The notes beneath the pieces were generated by a model. It saw only the letters and a program-made list of their open reading frames with translations. It was not told where the DNA came from and made no database searches. A stretch of DNA of 64,000 nucleotides. Origin: PALSA-188 sp050746185. Lineage in GTDB: Bacteria > Acidobacteriota > Terriglobia > Terriglobales > Acidobacteriaceae. The position numbers and the translations under genes are program-made. Location of the stretch: contig JBOGLA010000016.1 in NCBI GenBank assembly GCA_050746185.1, positions 124,001-188,000 of the forward strand, given 5' to 3'. How positions within the stretch are numbered: the stretch's first letter is position 1; every line of letters starts with the position of its first letter. This document shows positions 54,242 through 63,427 of this stretch, piece by piece.

Positions 54242-54366
54242 GTGTTCGGAAAACCAACCACCGGTTTTTCCGCGACACTGCTTCAAGAAATATTGATACA
54301 AATATCAGAGGGCTTCCGTAGACCGGATGAATCCTTGTCAATCCGTCCACGTCAGGAGCAGCCCTA
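54242..54366 (+). promoter_or_regulatory. Region between anti-sigma and receptor genes
   Basis: Contains GGAAAACC (54,248-54,255) and GGTTTTTCC (54,263-54,271), which can pair and may act as an attenuator. A palindrome TGATA-CAAA-TATCA is at 54,294-54,307, about 60 bases before the ATG. A promoter recognised by the ECF factor would be expected here, but none could be assigned. Confidence 0.4.
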
Positions 54367-57300
54367 ATGAGAATCCGTTTCTGCCTCCAATGTTTTGTCT
54401 GGCTCGCACTTCTGCAGATTGCTGTCATCGCACAGTCTCCCGATGGAACAATCAGTGGTCTGGTGCTCGATCAAAATGGTAGGGCGATTGTTGGAGCGGA
54501 TATTCAGATCGTGAACGATGTCACTGGGGTTAGATATCCCGGCACAACCAACAGTGAAGGCATATACGAAATCCCCAACCTCCCGCCAGGCCCTTACCGT
54601 ATTCAAGTCTCAAGAGTGGGATTCAAGACGCTCATCAAACCCGATATCGTTCTGAATGTACAGGCGGCGGTGGCTATTAATTTCACTTTGCCGGTTGGCG
54701 CCTTCTCCGAAACTCTGACGGTTGAAGGAGGCGCCCCGCTTGTAAATACGGAATCCGCAACTGTCAGCACAGTTGTGGATCGGCAGTTTGCGGAAAACCT
54801 GCCAATGAATGGGCGAAGTTTTCAAACTCTGATTGAACTGACCCCCGGAGTAGTGCCGGCAACCAGCAACAGCAATGATGGCGGGCAGTTCAATATCAAC
54901 GGGCAACGCGCCAATGCTAATTATTGGATGGTGGATGGCGTCAGCGCCAATATAGGCATTGCGGCGATCGGGGGCACGGGCAACGGTTTATCGGGTTCTC
55001 TGGGATCTTTCAGTGCTCTGGGCGGCACAAACAGCCTAGTGTCGGTAGATGCGCTTCAGGAATTTCGGATCCAAACTTCGACCTACGCGCCGGAGTTTGG
55101 CCGCACCCCGGGAGGACAGATTTCCATAGTCACCCGATCCGGCACGAACCAGTTTCATGGGACGATGTTCGACTACTTGCGAAACGACCTTTTCGACGCC
55201 AACAACTGGTTTGCTGATAACACGGGCCAACCTAAACCCAAAGAACGGCAAAATGATTTCGGTGGAACTCTTGGTGGTCCGATAGTCAAGAATCGGACCT
55301 TCTTCTTCTTTTCTTACGAGGGACTTAGGCTCCGGATTCCGCAGACGCTAGTCACTACTGTGCCGGACCTAGGCGCCAGAAGTATGGCGGTACCGAGCCT
55401 CCAACCCTTTCTAAACGCGTTCCCGCTGCCGAACGGGCCCGACAATGTGGGTACCGGAACAGCCCAGTTCAATGCCAGCTTCTCAAATCCCGCCACTCTG
55501 GACGCGTACAGTCTGCGCATCGACCATAGGATGAATGAGAAGCTCTCGCTATTTGGTCGTTACAATTATTCTCCGTCTGTGATCAACCAGCGTGCGGCGG
55601 GTGGCAGTCAAGCGTTGAGCGTGCAATTTCCCTCGAGAATCACGACGCTAACGGCGACCCTCGGGGTGGTATTTCTCATTTCTCCGACGATGTCGAATGA
55701 GCTGCGTCTGAACTACAGTCGCACAGCTTCTTCCAGTAGTTTCGGTTTGGATAATTTTGGCGGCGCAACTTCCCTGGCGGCGCCTCCTTTTCCTGCTCCT
55801 TTTACTTTCAAAAATGCAGAACTATTTTTCGATATCCTTTCTCTGAACCACGGATCCTACGAAAAGGGCGAAGCTGCTGAGAATGCGCAGCGTCAATTCA
55901 ACGTCATCGACAACGTCGCATTGCAGCGAGGCCCGCATGAGATAAAGCTCGGTGTGGATTATCGCCGTCTGACTCCGCACTTCGGTCCGGATCAATATTC
56001 CCAGGGAGTTTTCTTCGCAAATGTGCCGGCGGCTGCAAGTGGCAATGCCAGTTTTGCGCTCCTCGGATCTAATGTGCCAGCCACATTTCAGTTTCAAAAC
56101 TTAGGCGCGTTCGCCCAAGATACGTGGCGGATCGGATCCAGTCTTACCCTTACCTATGGCTTGCGATGGGATGTTGATTTTGCGCCATCTACAATAGACG
56201 GGCCGACTTTGGCCGCCGTCGAAGGATTTAATCCGAGTGACCTCTCTCGCCTTGCCATAGCACCATCCGGCACTCCACCGTTTCGGACCACTTTTGGCGA
56301 CCTTGCTCCTCGCGTGGGGCTAGCTTATCAACTCTTACATGCGCAGGACCGTGAGACGGTATTGCGAGCCGGGTTCGGTGTTTTTTATGATATGGCGAGC
56401 AGTGAGACTGGAAATATTCTCGCCGAGACCTCATACCCATTTGGCGCATTCCAATTCCTATTTGGCGAAGCTTTTCCATTTAACTCCGCAACTCAGGCGC
56501 CGCCACTCATTACGGTTGCTGGCCTAAGCAAACCGGGATCTGCTCCTCTCGCCGCAGATGATCCGAATCTGCTTCTGCCTTACACGCTTCAATGGAGCTC
56601 GGCTGTGGAGCAAGGCGTCGGAAAACAGCAAACTGTTTCCATTTCGTATATCGGATCCTTGGGGCGAAGATTGATCCAAACTGCAATTGTGTCTGCACCG
56701 AACCCGAACTTTAATAGCGCATATCTGGTAGCGAACACAGCCTCGTCTGATTACAACGCCCTGCAAATTCAATTTCAGCGGCAACTACGTGGTGGCTTGC
56801 AGGCGCTCGCTTCATACACTTGGTCACATTCGATCGACACTGCCTCTTCGGGATCGACCTTCGTAGGATCCAATTCGCTTGTGCCACAAAGTCTTGCCGC
56901 CTCAAACCGGGGACCTTCCGACTTCGACATTCGGCACGTATTCTCCGCCGCAGCTACGTATGCGATCCCGGCTCCGAAAATCAATCCATTTGCGAAATCG
57001 CTTTTAAGCGACTGGTCCATTCAGAACGTGGTCCAATTACATTCTGCCCCGCCGATAAATATTTTCGAAGCTGATTTTTCCCAATTGGCGCAGTATTCCA
57101 CACAGATTCGCCCGGACCTCGTTTTAGGCCAGCCGCTTTACTTATCCGGCCGACAATATCCTGGCGGCAAAGCCCTGAACCCGGCTGCGTTCATCGCACC
57201 ACCTGTCGATTCCAGTGGCAATCCGACCCGGCAAGGGAATTTGGGCAGAAATTCCTTGAGGGGATTTGGCTTGTCGCAATGGGACTTAGCCATACATCGC

Positions 57301-57534
57301 GATTTCCGCATCAGGGACCCTCTGCAACTAATGTTCCGTGCGGAATTGTTCAACGTCCTGAATCATCCCAATTTCGGTCCCCCACAATCCGGCATCGGGA
57401 TGGGGGATTTCGGTCAATCGACTCAGATTCTAGCCGATAGCCTTGGGGGTAACGTAGGTGCTGGCGGGTTCAATGCCCTGTACCAACTTGGCGGACCACG
57501 TTCGGTTCAGTTTGCTTTGAAACTGCAGTTTTGA
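54367..57534 (+). CDS. TonB-dependent receptor, Oar/CirA-like with carboxypeptidase-regulatory domain
   Basis: A 1,055-residue outer-membrane protein. Signal peptide at the start (CFVWLALLQIAVIAQS). Residues about 25-110 are a carboxypeptidase regulatory-like beta-sandwich (ISGLVLDQNGRAIVGADIQI, TTNSEGIYEIPNLPPGPYRIQV). The plug domain follows, with LPMNGRSFQTLIELTPGVVP and FNINGQRANANYWMVDGVS. A beta-barrel extends to the end, whose last residues (LGGPRSVQFALKLQF) give the C-terminal aromatic of barrel proteins. Acidobacteria carry many of these. Position before the isopeptidase-like gene suggests uptake of a lasso peptide. Confidence 0.85.
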   Translation: MRIRFCLQCFVWLALLQIAVIAQSPDGTISGLVLDQNGRAIVGADIQIVNDVTGVRYPGTTNSEGIYEIPNLPPGPYRIQVSRVGFKTLIKPDIVLNVQAAVAINFTLPVGAFSETLTVEGGAPLVNTESATVSTVVDRQFAENLPMNGRSFQTLIELTPGVVPATSNSNDGGQFNINGQRANANYWMVDGVSANIGIAAIGGTGNGLSGSLGSFSALGGTNSLVSVDALQEFRIQTSTYAPEFGRTPGGQISIVTRSGTNQFHGTMFDYLRNDLFDANNWFADNTGQPKPKERQNDFGGTLGGPIVKNRTFFFFSYEGLRLRIPQTLVTTVPDLGARSMAVPSLQPFLNAFPLPNGPDNVGTGTAQFNASFSNPATLDAYSLRIDHRMNEKLSLFGRYNYSPSVINQRAAGGSQALSVQFPSRITTLTATLGVVFLISPTMSNELRLNYSRTASSSSFGLDNFGGATSLAAPPFPAPFTFKNAELFFDILSLNHGSYEKGEAAENAQRQFNVIDNVALQRGPHEIKLGVDYRRLTPHFGPDQYSQGVFFANVPAAASGNASFALLGSNVPATFQFQNLGAFAQDTWRIGSSLTLTYGLRWDVDFAPSTIDGPTLAAVEGFNPSDLSRLAIAPSGTPPFRTTFGDLAPRVGLAYQLLHAQDRETVLRAGFGVFYDMASSETGNILAETSYPFGAFQFLFGEAFPFNSATQAPPLITVAGLSKPGSAPLAADDPNLLLPYTLQWSSAVEQGVGKQQTVSISYIGSLGRRLIQTAIVSAPNPNFNSAYLVANTASSDYNALQIQFQRQLRGGLQALASYTWSHSIDTASSGSTFVGSNSLVPQSLAASNRGPSDFDIRHVFSAAATYAIPAPKINPFAKSLLSDWSIQNVVQLHSAPPINIFEADFSQLAQYSTQIRPDLVLGQPLYLSGRQYPGGKALNPAAFIAPPVDSSGNPTRQGNLGRNSLRGFGLSQWDLAIHRDFRIRDPLQLMFRAELFNVLNHPNFGPPQSGIGMGDFGQSTQILADSLGGNVGAGGFNALYQLGGPRSVQFALKLQF

Positions 57535-57571
57535 TCAGAAGCGATAGGCAAGCGGCCACTCAAACAATCGA

Positions 57572-59986
57572 GTGATTCCAGACTCGACAAACAAACCAAA
57601 CTCAGGTTTCCAAGTGTTTCGACGAAACTTTTCGATCAATTCGGAGACACGTGTGGATGTGAGCCCCGTATTTGCAGCGTGCTTGAGTGTAATCCTATCG
57701 ACGTGCTCCCTTCTGCAGGCTCAACAGCGGCATCCCTTTACCATCAAGGATTCCATAGAGATGGTTTACTTTGTTAATCCTACATTGTGGACCGTCAACC
57801 ATGAACGTTCCTCAAGGACGATTACATCACCCGATCAGCGGTGGTTGTTATTGCTCACGCAACGGGGAATACTTCGGACTAACACCATCGAATCAACTAT
57901 CTGGTTGTTCGACCGCCGAGCTGTTTTGGGGTTCGTGTCAAAGAATTCTGCATCGCCTCTGACACCGAGGGCCCTGGCCACCTTCCGCGCTGCATCCGAC
58001 AACCCGGTCATTAGCGATGTCCGCTGGCTGGAAGATTCCAGAGGCGTTGCCTTCCTCGCCAAGAGTGGGAGGAATTTCCCGCAGCTGTATATCGCTGACG
58101 TACGGACCCACAGGGTCAGATGTATTACTAAGGGCAACGAGTATGTATCCGCTTATGACATCCGCGGCGACATGATTGCCTACACGACATTCGACGATAA
58201 GCCAATGACTTCGCTTAATAACGATTTTGTGGACGTGACGGGGCAAAGTATTTGGGCTCTCTTGTGGCGTGACCGACCACTCGCGGAGAAAGACGAGCCT
58301 TGGCTTCTCAATGTCCCGAACATTCTCCACGTCTTGAGAAATGGTCGAACATTGCCTGTTTCGTTTACTATGGATGGTCGGCCGCTGAGGTTGTTTTTTC
58401 CCGTGTTGTCTCTCGCTCCCAATGGGAAATCCCTCGTCACGGTAGCGCCGGTACACAGCATTCCTCCGGATTGGGGATCGTACCAACCGAGGTTCGGTTA
58501 CGAGCACTTGAAGTTGGTACCAGAAAATAAATCGGCGACGGATGAAGTCAATCCGTGGAAAGCTTCGACCTTCGTGAATATTGAACTTCGCACCGGTATC
58601 GCGTCTCCGGTTCTCAATGCCCCGGCCGGCCGTTCTTTGTTTCAGATACTTGGACCCACTGAAGTTATTTGGTCGCCTGATTCCAGCAAAGTCCTTCTTT
58701 CCGATACCTTCCTACCTATCGGGAAAGAGGAGGCTCGAGTCGAGGCTGTTCGTGCAAGCGCGCCGGCTATCGCAATTATCGATGTCGTTACTCACCAGAT
58801 TTACCCGGTCGCATTTCTCGAGCAACCAGCGGCAGGCACACCAGTAGTACAACACGTAAGCGATATCGTTTGGGATACACGAAAGGAGGAAGTGGAACTC
58901 GAGTATGCGACAAGCCCGGATAATATTCCCGTAAAATTTCACGCGACCTACTACTGGAAATCAGGAAATTGGACCAAAGCAGAGGCTACAACCCCGGCCG
59001 ATCAAGGTTTGGACCTGACGATCGTGCAAGGTCTGAATCGAGCCCCCGTGTTCGCTGGAACGGTTTCCCCCAATCGGGACATTTCAGTGATCTGGGATCC
59101 CAATCCTCAACTTGCGTCTATGACGCTCGGCCACGCCTCGCTTTATCAATGGAATGACAGTGCGGGCAATTCGCATAAAGGAATTTTGGTGCTGCCGGCC
59201 GATTACAAGAAAGAGACCCGCTACCCCCTCGTGCTTCAAACGCATGGATACGAGCCAAACAAGTTCTTTGCGGACGGAATCTATACGACAGGCAGCGGCG
59301 GTCGAGCCTTGGTCGGAAAAGAAATCGTTGTCTTACAAATGGACGAGTCACCGGCGCACATAAACACACCCCAAGAGGGACCTTCACAAACGGACGCGTT
59401 TAGATCGGCAATCCGCCAATTGACGGACGATGGCATAGCGGATCCCCGACGCGTCGGCGTGATCGGTTTTAGCTATACCGTCTTCGACACCCTATACGCA
59501 CTGACTCACGCCCCTGGTCTGTTTGCGGCGGCGTCAATCACCGATGGTAATGACTTGAGCTACTGGCTTTACCTGACGTGGACTGATATCCCGTTCGCCC
59601 AGAAATGGGCCGAAGTCACGAACGGCGGTGTGAAGCCATTCGGCAAAGAGGGTTTGCTAAAATGGGCCCAGTCTGCCCCTGGCTTCAACCTTGATAAGGT
59701 GCAGGCTCCATTGTTGATCTCGTGCCTAGAAAAGGGAAGTCTAGTCGCAACTTGGGACATTTATGGAGGCTTACGCACGCTGGGAAAGCCAGTCGATATG
59801 CTCTGGCTGAGAAGCGAGAACGCCCCTCATATATTAGTCCAACCACGCCACCGTTTTTTCTCTCAGCAGACCGCTGTTGATTGGTTCGACTTTTGGCTAA
59901 ACGGTCATGAAGATCCCGACCCCGGCAAGAAAGAGCAATACGCTCGCTGGCGGGAGTTACGTAGACTAGAGAAAGAACAACAATAG
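57572..59986 (+). CDS. Lasso-peptide isopeptidase-like S9 serine hydrolase (AtxE2 family)
   Basis: An 804-residue S9 protein read from GTG 57,572; GTG 57,653 gives a cleaner signal peptide (VFAACLSVILSTCSLLQA). An N-terminal propeller region is followed by an alpha/beta-hydrolase with nucleophile Ser634 in GVIGFSYT and His753 in SENAPHILV. The surroundings ITDGNDLSYW and the ending VDWFDFWLNGHEDPDPGKKEQYARW are characteristic of lasso isopeptidases, which linearise lasso peptides by cutting the ring isopeptide bond. It is 37 bases after the TonB receptor and convergent to a lasso biosynthetic set, so function is well supported but not proven. Confidence 0.83.
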   Translation: MIPDSTNKPNSGFQVFRRNFSINSETRVDVSPVFAACLSVILSTCSLLQAQQRHPFTIKDSIEMVYFVNPTLWTVNHERSSRTITSPDQRWLLLLTQRGILRTNTIESTIWLFDRRAVLGFVSKNSASPLTPRALATFRAASDNPVISDVRWLEDSRGVAFLAKSGRNFPQLYIADVRTHRVRCITKGNEYVSAYDIRGDMIAYTTFDDKPMTSLNNDFVDVTGQSIWALLWRDRPLAEKDEPWLLNVPNILHVLRNGRTLPVSFTMDGRPLRLFFPVLSLAPNGKSLVTVAPVHSIPPDWGSYQPRFGYEHLKLVPENKSATDEVNPWKASTFVNIELRTGIASPVLNAPAGRSLFQILGPTEVIWSPDSSKVLLSDTFLPIGKEEARVEAVRASAPAIAIIDVVTHQIYPVAFLEQPAAGTPVVQHVSDIVWDTRKEEVELEYATSPDNIPVKFHATYYWKSGNWTKAEATTPADQGLDLTIVQGLNRAPVFAGTVSPNRDISVIWDPNPQLASMTLGHASLYQWNDSAGNSHKGILVLPADYKKETRYPLVLQTHGYEPNKFFADGIYTTGSGGRALVGKEIVVLQMDESPAHINTPQEGPSQTDAFRSAIRQLTDDGIADPRRVGVIGFSYTVFDTLYALTHAPGLFAAASITDGNDLSYWLYLTWTDIPFAQKWAEVTNGGVKPFGKEGLLKWAQSAPGFNLDKVQAPLLISCLEKGSLVATWDIYGGLRTLGKPVDMLWLRSENAPHILVQPRHRFFSQQTAVDWFDFWLNGHEDPDPGKKEQYARWRELRRLEKEQQ

Positions 59987-60028
59987 GAAGCCAAAGGGGA
60001 TCCCAGCAATTGAGCGAGCAAGAAAAAT

Positions 60029-60061
60029 CCTCTCCTCAGTTCGTATTCACCTGAGGAGAGG
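60029..60061 (-). terminator. Intrinsic terminator after lasso precursor gene
   Basis: A perfect 11-base inverted repeat, CCTCTCCTCAG at 60,029-60,039 and CTGAGGAGAGG at 60,051-60,061, with 11 bases in the loop. On the minus strand it is followed by ATTTTTCTTG, the T-rich tract of a Rho-independent terminator. It lies 37 bases after the stop of the precursor gene and between it and the convergent isopeptidase gene. Confidence 0.8.
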
Positions 60062-60097
60062 TCCCGGATTCAGGAAAACATCGTGCTTATGAAGAGT

Positions 60098-60232
60098 TCA
60101 ATCTTCATTGCACTCGTCCTGCGGGGCGTTGATTAACGGGTTTAGAGCATCGCCCTCACCAAGCTTGCTTCCCTGGATCAGACGATTTGCATCTCCCATT
60201 TCGGCTATTGTCGGTTTGGAATATTCCTTCAT
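60098..60232 (-). CDS. Lasso peptide precursor (44 residues)
   Basis: Too short for usual gene calls. ATG 60,232 is preceded by AAGGAGGTGA (60,238-60,247), a near-perfect ribosome-binding site. The leader has Tyr4-Ser-Lys-Pro7-Thr-Ile9, the YxxPxL/I motif read by the B1 protein, and Gly13; Gly21 is 17 residues after Tyr4, the spacing of the YxxPxLxxxGxxxxxTxG pattern. Core Gly21 to Asp44 (24 residues) would form a ring from Gly21 to Asp28 (8-membered). The residue before last of the leader is Ile, not the usual Thr. The tail is acidic with one Cys41. Last gene of the operon. Confidence 0.78.
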   Translation of the reverse strand: MKEYSKPTIAEMGDANRLIQGSKLGEGDALNPLINAPQDECNED

Positions 60233-60305
60233 GGCATTCACCTCCTTTCTTTTTAAGAATCAGACATTGGCTCCTTGCAAGGGCTTTCAAAGTCATGTTC
60301 GGCTG

Positions 60306-62180
60306 CTAAGCTGGTGATTGATTACAAACCCTCACAATTCCTCTGTCCTGAACATCCCGCAGCCAAAATTCTAAAGACAGCGCCTTTAACAGGCGGACGA
60401 GATGCAGAGGAATTTGTCCATTCCTTAGTTGAACCAGATCTTTGCGCAGCTCTTTGCTGTCGGTGTACCCAAGCTTGGAACTCAAGGAGGAGGAAAGACC
60501 GTCTTCGATTTGACACCAGTGTTTTTCCAATGTGATTGGATAGCACCGAACTGCGCTAACCTTCGTTTTACGATGGAGCACTTCTTCGGGAATCAGACCT
60601 TCGAGCGTCCTCCGCATCAAGCGTCGCCGCTCCCACGGTTGCAACAACTGTTCGAAAGGAATGGTTGTAAGAAACTCCGCTAATGTCTGGTCAAGATAGG
60701 GGTACCGTTGCTCGAGATGCGAGGGTAAAGCGTAGGTAAACTCTCTCGACAAGGTCGTGATGGTTTGCGCGGCGTCACGTGGGCCAGGGCGCCAGAACCA
60801 AAACCCGGGCACGTTCTCTAACTGTCGTGCGCGTATCTGGTGTTTCCTCGCAAACTCTCGATTCACCCAAGGTTGGAGCTTTCCCTGGGATCCGAACCGA
60901 GCTCGTATCCGTAAGGGCAAGAGCTCAAGCAGGGTTTGAAACAACAGCTGGATAAGAGGTTTCCTGGTCGCGAGGCTCCACGCGACTAACTGCTTCCAAC
61001 CGGCGCTGAAATGGAAACGGGCAAACAGATCAGCCATGGCCACAACCGGACTCAAAGCTTGCGCATTCATTTCGTCCCCCCCGGTTCCGCTGAGTAGGAC
61101 CCTATACCCGCTTTCATGGACCAGAGAGGACATCGCCACCTTCACTTCCGCCCGTATGCCAAAGCCCGGAGTGGCAACAAATGCGGGATACTCGAAAGAA
61201 AGGGAATCACCCATTCCAGGTAACGAGAGATGGAACCCTTTTCGACCACGTTGCTGCTCTACTTTCGTCAGGTGATACGGGTCATCTTCGTCGGGTTCCA
61301 GTGGGTCATAGTACGAGACTGTATCTATCCGCGGAGTTGCAATTTGTTCTTCTGATCTGATGTGGTCTGCCATGCAAACAATCGAAGTCGAATCGAGTCC
61401 GCCACTCAGTGCCGCCAAGATTGGGCGATCTGAGCGAAGCCGCCGACGAACCGATTGACGAAGCAGATGAAAATAGTGTTCCTGATATTCTTCATCGGTT
61501 TTGTAATGCGTCCTGAGATGCGGATTAATAGTCCAATAGGTATGAGCAGTGACCGTCCTATTCCTCACTCGAACGAATCCACCGGGAGGAACTGACCTCA
61601 ACTCCCGGTACGGAGTTAGGCGGGCGTCGGGCTTGAACGCGAGATAGCCTGCAACATACTCGTCGCAAAGTGTGAACGTATCTCCACACTGAACCAAGGG
61701 GTCGAGATTGGTGCACCAAATGAGTTCGTTGGTCTTGAGGTGGTAAAACAGCTGTCTAATTCCGATGTAGTCTCGAGCGAGAACCAGAGCGTTATCAATC
61801 GAATCCCAGAGGGATAACGCCCAATCTCCAACAAGCCTATTAAAACAATTTGTACCCCAGCGCTCAAATGCGGCGGCGACAATGGCAACATCGGGACTGT
61901 AAGCCGCAACACGATCGGCAAGCTGCTGTAGTAAATCGTCGCGGTTGTCTAATCTACCGTCCCAAGTGATCAAACGTTGGCCCGCGAAAAGAAGTGGTTG
62001 ACGTTCGGACCGCGATTCTGCAGTAGTGTGAAACGGGCGATACAACATGCACAAGGGCCCTTGATAGTGCAGATCCTCTCCGTCGGGGCGAAATACTGTA
62101 AGGGCGTCACTAATGCGTGATATTACGGCTCGATCTACCGGTGTACCGTCAAGGGTCAAAATGCCGGCTTGTACGCTCAC
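60306..62180 (-). CDS. Lasso macrolactam synthetase (asparagine-synthetase-like, C protein)
   Basis: A 624-residue asparagine-synthetase homologue. The N-terminal glutaminase-like half lacks the catalytic Cys2 (the start is Met-Ser-Val), so ammonia is not produced; the ATP-pyrophosphatase half has AALSGGLDSTSIVCM. These features are typical of lasso cyclases that adenylate a ring Asp/Glu and form the isopeptide bond with the core's first residue. It follows B2 by 15 bases and precedes the precursor gene by 73 bases. It could be confused with asparagine synthetase B, but the neighbours decide for lasso. Confidence 0.88.
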   Translation of the reverse strand: MSVQAGILTLDGTPVDRAVISRISDALTVFRPDGEDLHYQGPLCMLYRPFHTTAESRSERQPLLFAGQRLITWDGRLDNRDDLLQQLADRVAAYSPDVAIVAAAFERWGTNCFNRLVGDWALSLWDSIDNALVLARDYIGIRQLFYHLKTNELIWCTNLDPLVQCGDTFTLCDEYVAGYLAFKPDARLTPYRELRSVPPGGFVRVRNRTVTAHTYWTINPHLRTHYKTDEEYQEHYFHLLRQSVRRRLRSDRPILAALSGGLDSTSIVCMADHIRSEEQIATPRIDTVSYYDPLEPDEDDPYHLTKVEQQRGRKGFHLSLPGMGDSLSFEYPAFVATPGFGIRAEVKVAMSSLVHESGYRVLLSGTGGDEMNAQALSPVVAMADLFARFHFSAGWKQLVAWSLATRKPLIQLLFQTLLELLPLRIRARFGSQGKLQPWVNREFARKHQIRARQLENVPGFWFWRPGPRDAAQTITTLSREFTYALPSHLEQRYPYLDQTLAEFLTTIPFEQLLQPWERRRLMRRTLEGLIPEEVLHRKTKVSAVRCYPITLEKHWCQIEDGLSSSLSSKLGYTDSKELRKDLVQLRNGQIPLHLVRLLKALSLEFWLRDVQDRGIVRVCNQSPA

Positions 62181-62195
62181 GAATGCACAATCCTT

Positions 62196-62759
62196 TCACC
62201 AGCGTTCCAGAACTTGGTATATGGTCCTGACCGCTCTGCGTTCGTTGATAGGTTCCTCATCGACTTCGGTCCAGGCATGGGCCTTGAAGGGCAAAATCTG
62301 GGCACCCACGACCATCGATGCCCGAAAACCGCAACCACGCAGCAAGCAGGTGGTTACGATTGCGCGTTGCAGACATAAGACCCGTTTGGGGTACCAGACA
62401 CAGGCGTAGTTAATGGCCTTACACACCTCAAGTACGGTGGGGTGGCAGGGGCTTTTCTTTGCGACCTCCCGGTGGACGACAAAACGACGCATACGGGCGA
62501 AATTGTGAGTCAGACCGAACGCGTCTACAGCCAATAGACTGGCCAATACTCGCCAAAACAAAGACGAAACGATCTCATTTCTGGAAGCTTGCTGAGTGGC
62601 TTCAGAATTTCCTGGCAAAGCAAAAGCAGGATCTTTAGGGATGAGTTTGGACAGGGGATCACTGAACGAACGCAGACCAAATGTTCGGCTGTGCGAGTTA
62701 CAACCGGACAAATAGCAGGTCATAAACAGTTCCTTGCGCGAACTTGAAGCAGACCCCAC
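62196..62759 (-). CDS. Lasso leader peptidase, transglutaminase-like (B2 protein)
   Basis: A 187-residue frame that overlaps the end of the B1 gene by 40 bases; ATG 62,723 (MTCYLSG) is a possible start. The C-terminal part has the B2 signature: Cys in RVLCLQRAIVTTCLLRGCGF, His in LPFKAHAWTEVDEEPIN, and the Asp after it. These make the Cys-His-Asp protease that removes the leader. The separate B1 gene next to it gives the split B1/B2 form. The N-terminal 50 residues are not conserved. Confidence 0.83.
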   Translation of the reverse strand: MGSASSSRKELFMTCYLSGCNSHSRTFGLRSFSDPLSKLIPKDPAFALPGNSEATQQASRNEIVSSLFWRVLASLLAVDAFGLTHNFARMRRFVVHREVAKKSPCHPTVLEVCKAINYACVWYPKRVLCLQRAIVTTCLLRGCGFRASMVVGAQILPFKAHAWTEVDEEPINERRAVRTIYQVLERW

Positions 62760-62992
62760 CTTTGTAATGATTCAAGAAATTCAGTAACGTCGACCTCCAC
62801 TCTCTGGGCTGAAATCTTGAACTCTCGGCTAACCTCCATAACGATCTGAGTTTTGGCCTGTCGTTGACGGACCCGTTCTAGTATCAGTGCACCAATTTCA
62901 TTCAGACGGAAGATCTTGCCTTGATCAATATCGAGAACAATTCCACCATCCTCATTTCGTGTGCTGCGAACTCCTGTTGAAACTTCGTACAA
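62720..62992 (-). CDS. RiPP recognition element protein, PqqD-like (B1 protein)
   Basis: A 90-residue winged-helix RRE of the PqqD family: RNEDGGIVLDIDQGKIFRLNEIGALILERV, then a helical end with VDVTEFLESLQRWGLL. It should bind the YxxP motif in the leader peptide and bring it to B2. The start is TTG 62,992 with GGAAGGG upstream; no ATG or GTG is available in frame before the upstream stop. It overlaps B2. Confidence 0.85.
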   Translation of the reverse strand: MYEVSTGVRSTRNEDGGIVLDIDQGKIFRLNEIGALILERVRQRQAKTQIVMEVSREFKISAQRVEVDVTEFLESLQRWGLLQVRARNCL

Positions 62993-63274
62993 GGCGTGGG
63001 TCCCTTCCGATTATTGGTCTCCAGAGGAATGTGTCATGGGACGGGCGCAGCAGGCTACACTTTGCGTGAAATGTTCGCAAGACAGCCCGGACCCCATAGG
63101 ACTTGCATGTCTTCAATGCGATAGGAGGTTGGACGGAATTGCGGCGATCTGGGAGTTGTTCGGCTTTCCGCCCTAATTCGCCGCCACCGTGCCTTTTCTT
63201 CTTGTTCTGGAGTATTGGTGATTGTTGCGCATGGCGTTGGTCTAACGCTTCGAAAATGGATGATTATCATCCGT

Positions 63275-63412
63275 TTAGTGGTTGTTTATGGACTTAATTG
63301 CAGTAAGAATTCCTTCATGGTACGGTCGCACCTGACCGACCATTTCCGCCAAGCCCTGGCAGACACTCCGGTAGTTCTCTACAAATAATTTGAAGTATTG
63401 TGCACGTGCCAT
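63275..63412 (-). CDS. Possible 45-residue small protein in the lasso operon
   Basis: A short open frame from ATG 63,412, 15 bases after the ABC transporter stop, to a TAA at 63,275. The text is protein-like and helical (YFKLFVENYRSVCQGLAEM ... YHEGILTAIKS) with balanced composition. No Shine-Dalgarno site is obvious. I know no family for it. It could be a small conserved helper, a fragment or chance; the 280 bases between it and B1 hold nothing clear. Confidence 0.35.
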   Translation of the reverse strand: MARAQYFKLFVENYRSVCQGLAEMVGQVRPYHEGILTAIKSINNH

Positions 63413-63427
63413 TTTAGGTTGATACGT

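Noticed and set aside
60275..60683. Plus-strand frames opposite the lasso cyclase
   Set aside because: Complementary shadows of the cyclase gene.
60306..62180. Asparagine synthetase B
   Set aside because: Catalytic Cys at position 2 is absent and the gene is linked to B1, B2, an exporter and a precursor.
63055..63270. 71-residue minus-strand frame between exporter and B1
   Set aside because: Arg/Pro-rich text without family features and no ribosome-binding site.
63286..63318. Ten-codon frame beginning Met-Lys-Glu-Phe, considered as a second lasso precursor
   Set aside because: Far too short, no YxxP motif and out of frame inside the 45-codon ORF.
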